Source: Planctomycetota bacterium | GTDB lineage: Bacteria > Planctomycetota > Phycisphaerae > UBA1845 > CAIVHJ01 | NCBI GenBank assembly: GCA_022565195.1 | Contig: JADFJZ010000060.1 | Span: 1 to 7,469, forward strand | DNA length: 7,469 nt | Reading direction: 5' to 3' | Shown here: positions 6,538-7,469 of the stretch, piece after piece | Layout of the letters: each line of letters opens with the position of its first letter | Position numbering within the stretch: position 1 is the stretch's first letter | Notes under the pieces: generated by a model | Seen by the model: the letters and a program-made list of their open reading frames with translations, nothing else | What the model was told of the DNA's origin: nothing | Databases searched by the model: none | Translations under genes and position numbers: made by a program

Positions 6538-6593
6538 CTGCCAAACGGCCAAGCCACTGCGAGCGACGCTTCCGCTGGCTTGCCGTTTGGCAG
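6538..6593. repeat. 18-bp inverted repeat overlapping the paaD promoter region
   Basis: CTGCCAAACGGCCAAGCCA (6538-6556) pairs with TGGCTTGCCGTTTGGCAG (6576-6593): 12 bp, one bulged C (6550), then 6 bp, around a 19-base loop. The right arm ends 7 bases before the -10 box and covers the -35 region. There is no T-tract, so it is not an intrinsic terminator. It may be an operator or a mobile-repeat remnant. Confidence 0.7.
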
Positions 6594-6597
6594 CATG

Positions 6598-6606
6598 TGC
6601 TATAAT
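6598..6606 (+). promoter_or_regulatory. Extended -10 promoter (TGnTATAAT), likely giving a leaderless mRNA
   Basis: TGCTATAAT is a perfect extended -10 element. The nearest -35 candidate (TTGCCG, 6580-6585) is only partial and closely spaced, as is common for extended -10 promoters. Initiation about 7 bases after the box falls on or next to the ATG at 6613. No Shine-Dalgarno could fit between, so the mRNA is predicted to be leaderless. Confidence 0.65.
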
Positions 6607-6612
6607 CGGGTC

Positions 6613-7113
6613 ATGCAGGATCCGACATCGCAATCCACGGTCGAGCAACGCATCTGGACGATCCTCGCTGAAATCGACGATCCCGAGATGCCGATCAGCA
6701 TCGTTGACTTGGGCATCATCGAACGCGTCGAAGTCGATGGCGCGAAGGTCCGCATCGCTGTCACGCCGACCTTCACGGGCTGCCCGGCGCTGCAAATGAT
6801 CGATGAGCAGATCTCTCGGTTGGTCGGCACCCTGCCGGAAGTCCACGAAGTCGAAATTGAGCATATTTTCGACCCGCCCTGGCGGGCTGATCGCATTACG
6901 CCCGCCGGCAGGGAGCGGCTTCGCGCGCACGGCGTGACCGTGCCGAGCAGTAAGTTTGTACAGCTGCAACAGGCGCGCGACGAAGCAGTCGCCTGCCCGT
7001 TCTGCGACTCTCAAGACACCCGCCTGGACAGCCCCTTCGGCCCGACGCGCTGCCGCATGATTTACTACTGCACCGCCTGCCGCAATTCCTTCGAGCACAT
7101 AAAAGCCATTTAG
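6613..7113 (+). CDS. paaD: PaaD-like MIP18/DUF59 protein with C-terminal zinc ribbon
   Basis: PaaD accompanies the phenylacetyl-CoA epoxidase PaaABCE and is thought to help assemble its metal centres; the wider MIP18 family serves Fe-S protein maturation. The 166-residue product matches the usual PaaD length. Residues 12-86 form the DUF59 domain with DPEMPISIVDLGII (23-36) and the conserved TGCPA (55-59, Cys57). FDPPWRADRIT (86-96) follows, then a zinc ribbon with Cys128-x2-Cys131 and Cys153-x2-Cys156, plus Cys147, ending FEHIKAI. That architecture is characteristic of PaaD and separates it from SufT-like proteins, which lack the ribbon. The start at 6613 fits family length and the promoter; an ATG at 6580 would put the -10 box inside the gene. 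No other paa gene lies in the window, so the target may differ from the classical epoxidase. Confidence 0.85.
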   Translation: MQDPTSQSTVEQRIWTILAEIDDPEMPISIVDLGIIERVEVDGAKVRIAVTPTFTGCPALQMIDEQISRLVGTLPEVHEVEIEHIFDPPWRADRITPAGRERLRAHGVTVPSSKFVQLQQARDEAVACPFCDSQDTRLDSPFGPTRCRMIYYCTACRNSFEHIKAI

Positions 7114-7120
7114 CCCGCAT

Positions 7121-7165
7121 TCCTCATCGGAATTAGGCCGCGAAGCTGAAGGCGACCGATGAGGG
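7121..7165. repeat. Imperfect hairpin after the paaD-like gene
   Basis: CCTCATCGG (7122-7130) pairs with CCGATGAGG (7156-7164), extended by a T-G wobble (7121/7165), around a 25-base loop. It starts 7 bases after the stop codon. No T-tract follows, so factor-independent termination is unlikely; it could protect the 3' end of the mRNA or belong to a dispersed repeat. Confidence 0.5.
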
Positions 7166-7184
7166 AGCCTGAAGGAGGCACCAA

Positions 7185-7219
7185 GAATTGAGAATGGAAA
7201 ATTGAAAATGGAGAATGGA
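7185..7219. repeat. Heptanucleotide tandem array B (5 units)
   Basis: Five adjacent 7-base units fit RAATKGA (for example GAATTGA, GAATGGA, AAATTGA). The run has no cytosine on the + strand over more than 35 bases, unlike the GC-rich surroundings. Units alternate T and G at the fifth base, giving a partial 14-base period. It is non-coding; the opposite strand merely reads as Phe/Ser/Ile-rich nonsense. Confidence 0.7.
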
Positions 7220-7277
7220 AAAAACGGAAAATCAACCTCCGTGGTCGGCAAATGATCTCGGGCTGTGCGTTTGCTTC

Positions 7278-7291
7278 TCCACTCTCAATTC
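7278..7291. repeat. Inverted copy of two array-B heptamers
   Basis: TCCACTCTCAATTC is the reverse complement of GAATTGAGAGTGGA and matches the first two units of the array at 7185-7198 at 13 of 14 bases. The two copies face each other across 79 bases. Confidence 0.6.
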
Positions 7292-7301
7292 ACGCGTTGT
7301 G

Positions 7302-7469
7302 CTAAGCGGCCCTCGGTAAAGATTGCACGGTTTTCAGATGTCTTCTGAACGGGTGGTTCTTGTTCCTGTTGAGACAGTTGACGGCCTTGATGATGGCACT
7401 CTCCAGGTTTTGGACGGTCTCGAAATAATAATTGTGAATCGCGGAGCGTTTGAGGTGGCCCCAGAATCG
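7302..7469 (-). CDS. C-terminal end of an IS630-type transposase (partial)
   Basis: Reading leftwards from the window edge, the - strand is open for 55 residues to a TAG (complement of 7302-7304). It begins RFWGHLKRSAIHNYYF and continues with a helix containing ETVQNLESAII. This matches the end of IS630/Tc1-mariner-like DDE transposases, where an (I)ERFW(G/K)xLKR segment directly follows the last catalytic acidic residue; that residue should lie just outside the window. The protein catalyses cut-and-paste transposition, typically into TA. The tail is intact with a natural stop, so nothing shows whether the element is active. A terminal inverted repeat should lie left of 7302, but I could not identify one because only one end is visible. 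Confidence 0.75.
   Translation of the reverse strand, partial: RFWGHLKRSAIHNYYFETVQNLESAIIKAVNCLNRNKNHPFRRHLKTVQSLPRAA

Noticed and set aside
6196..7251. Open frame of 351 codons on the - strand over the paaD-like gene
   Set aside because: Its N-terminal Phe/Ser/Ile run is merely the translated heptamer array, and the rest is antisense to paaD and to the inverted repeats.

Overview
The window is GC-rich bacterial chromosome (about 60% GC by eye). All complete genes are on the + strand; only a transposase tail at the right edge is on the - strand. Several traits fit a Planctomycetota-like or other large-genome environmental bacterium: a secreted protein that joins Asp/Cys-rich repeats to a beta-propeller, long repeat-bearing intergenic stretches, weak Shine-Dalgarno use in the first operon, and a compact GC-rich inverted-repeat element. 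This placement is an inference from style; there is no marker gene that settles it.

Positions 1-2959 look like one co-directional run. It holds the last 29 codons of an unrecognised protein, an atypical short-chain dehydrogenase/reductase-like protein lacking the YxxxK catalytic pair, the tRNA pseudouridine synthase TruA, and a GT4-type glycosyltransferase. The functions are unrelated, so this looks like a housekeeping run and not a pathway.

Positions 3195-5999 hold two cell-envelope or exported proteins, each with its own good ribosome binding site and long spacers. The first is a small alanine-rich coiled-coil lipoprotein. The second is a 552-residue exported protein with four Cys/Asp-rich repeats followed by a six-bladed beta-propeller. 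A strong intrinsic terminator (6035-6071) closes this unit. The 648-base spacer 3693-4340 shows no supported gene.

Positions 6072-6612 are non-coding but structured. They hold a 7-nt-period tandem repeat, a symmetric 73-bp inverted-repeat element (6424-6496), and an 18-bp inverted repeat that runs into a near-perfect extended -10 promoter (TGCTATAAT). That promoter lies 6 bases before the ATG of a paaD-like gene (6613-7113), which predicts a leaderless mRNA. The paaD-like gene stands alone, without the paaABCE genes it normally accompanies.

Positions 7114-7469 hold an imperfect hairpin, a second 7-nt-period tandem array, an inverted copy of that array's units, and the C-terminal 55 residues of an IS630-type transposase entering from the right edge on the - strand. 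I see no CRISPR array, tRNA, rRNA, or convincing new defence or metabolic system. The most interesting material is the structured non-coding DNA around the leaderless paaD-like gene and the repeat-built exported protein.
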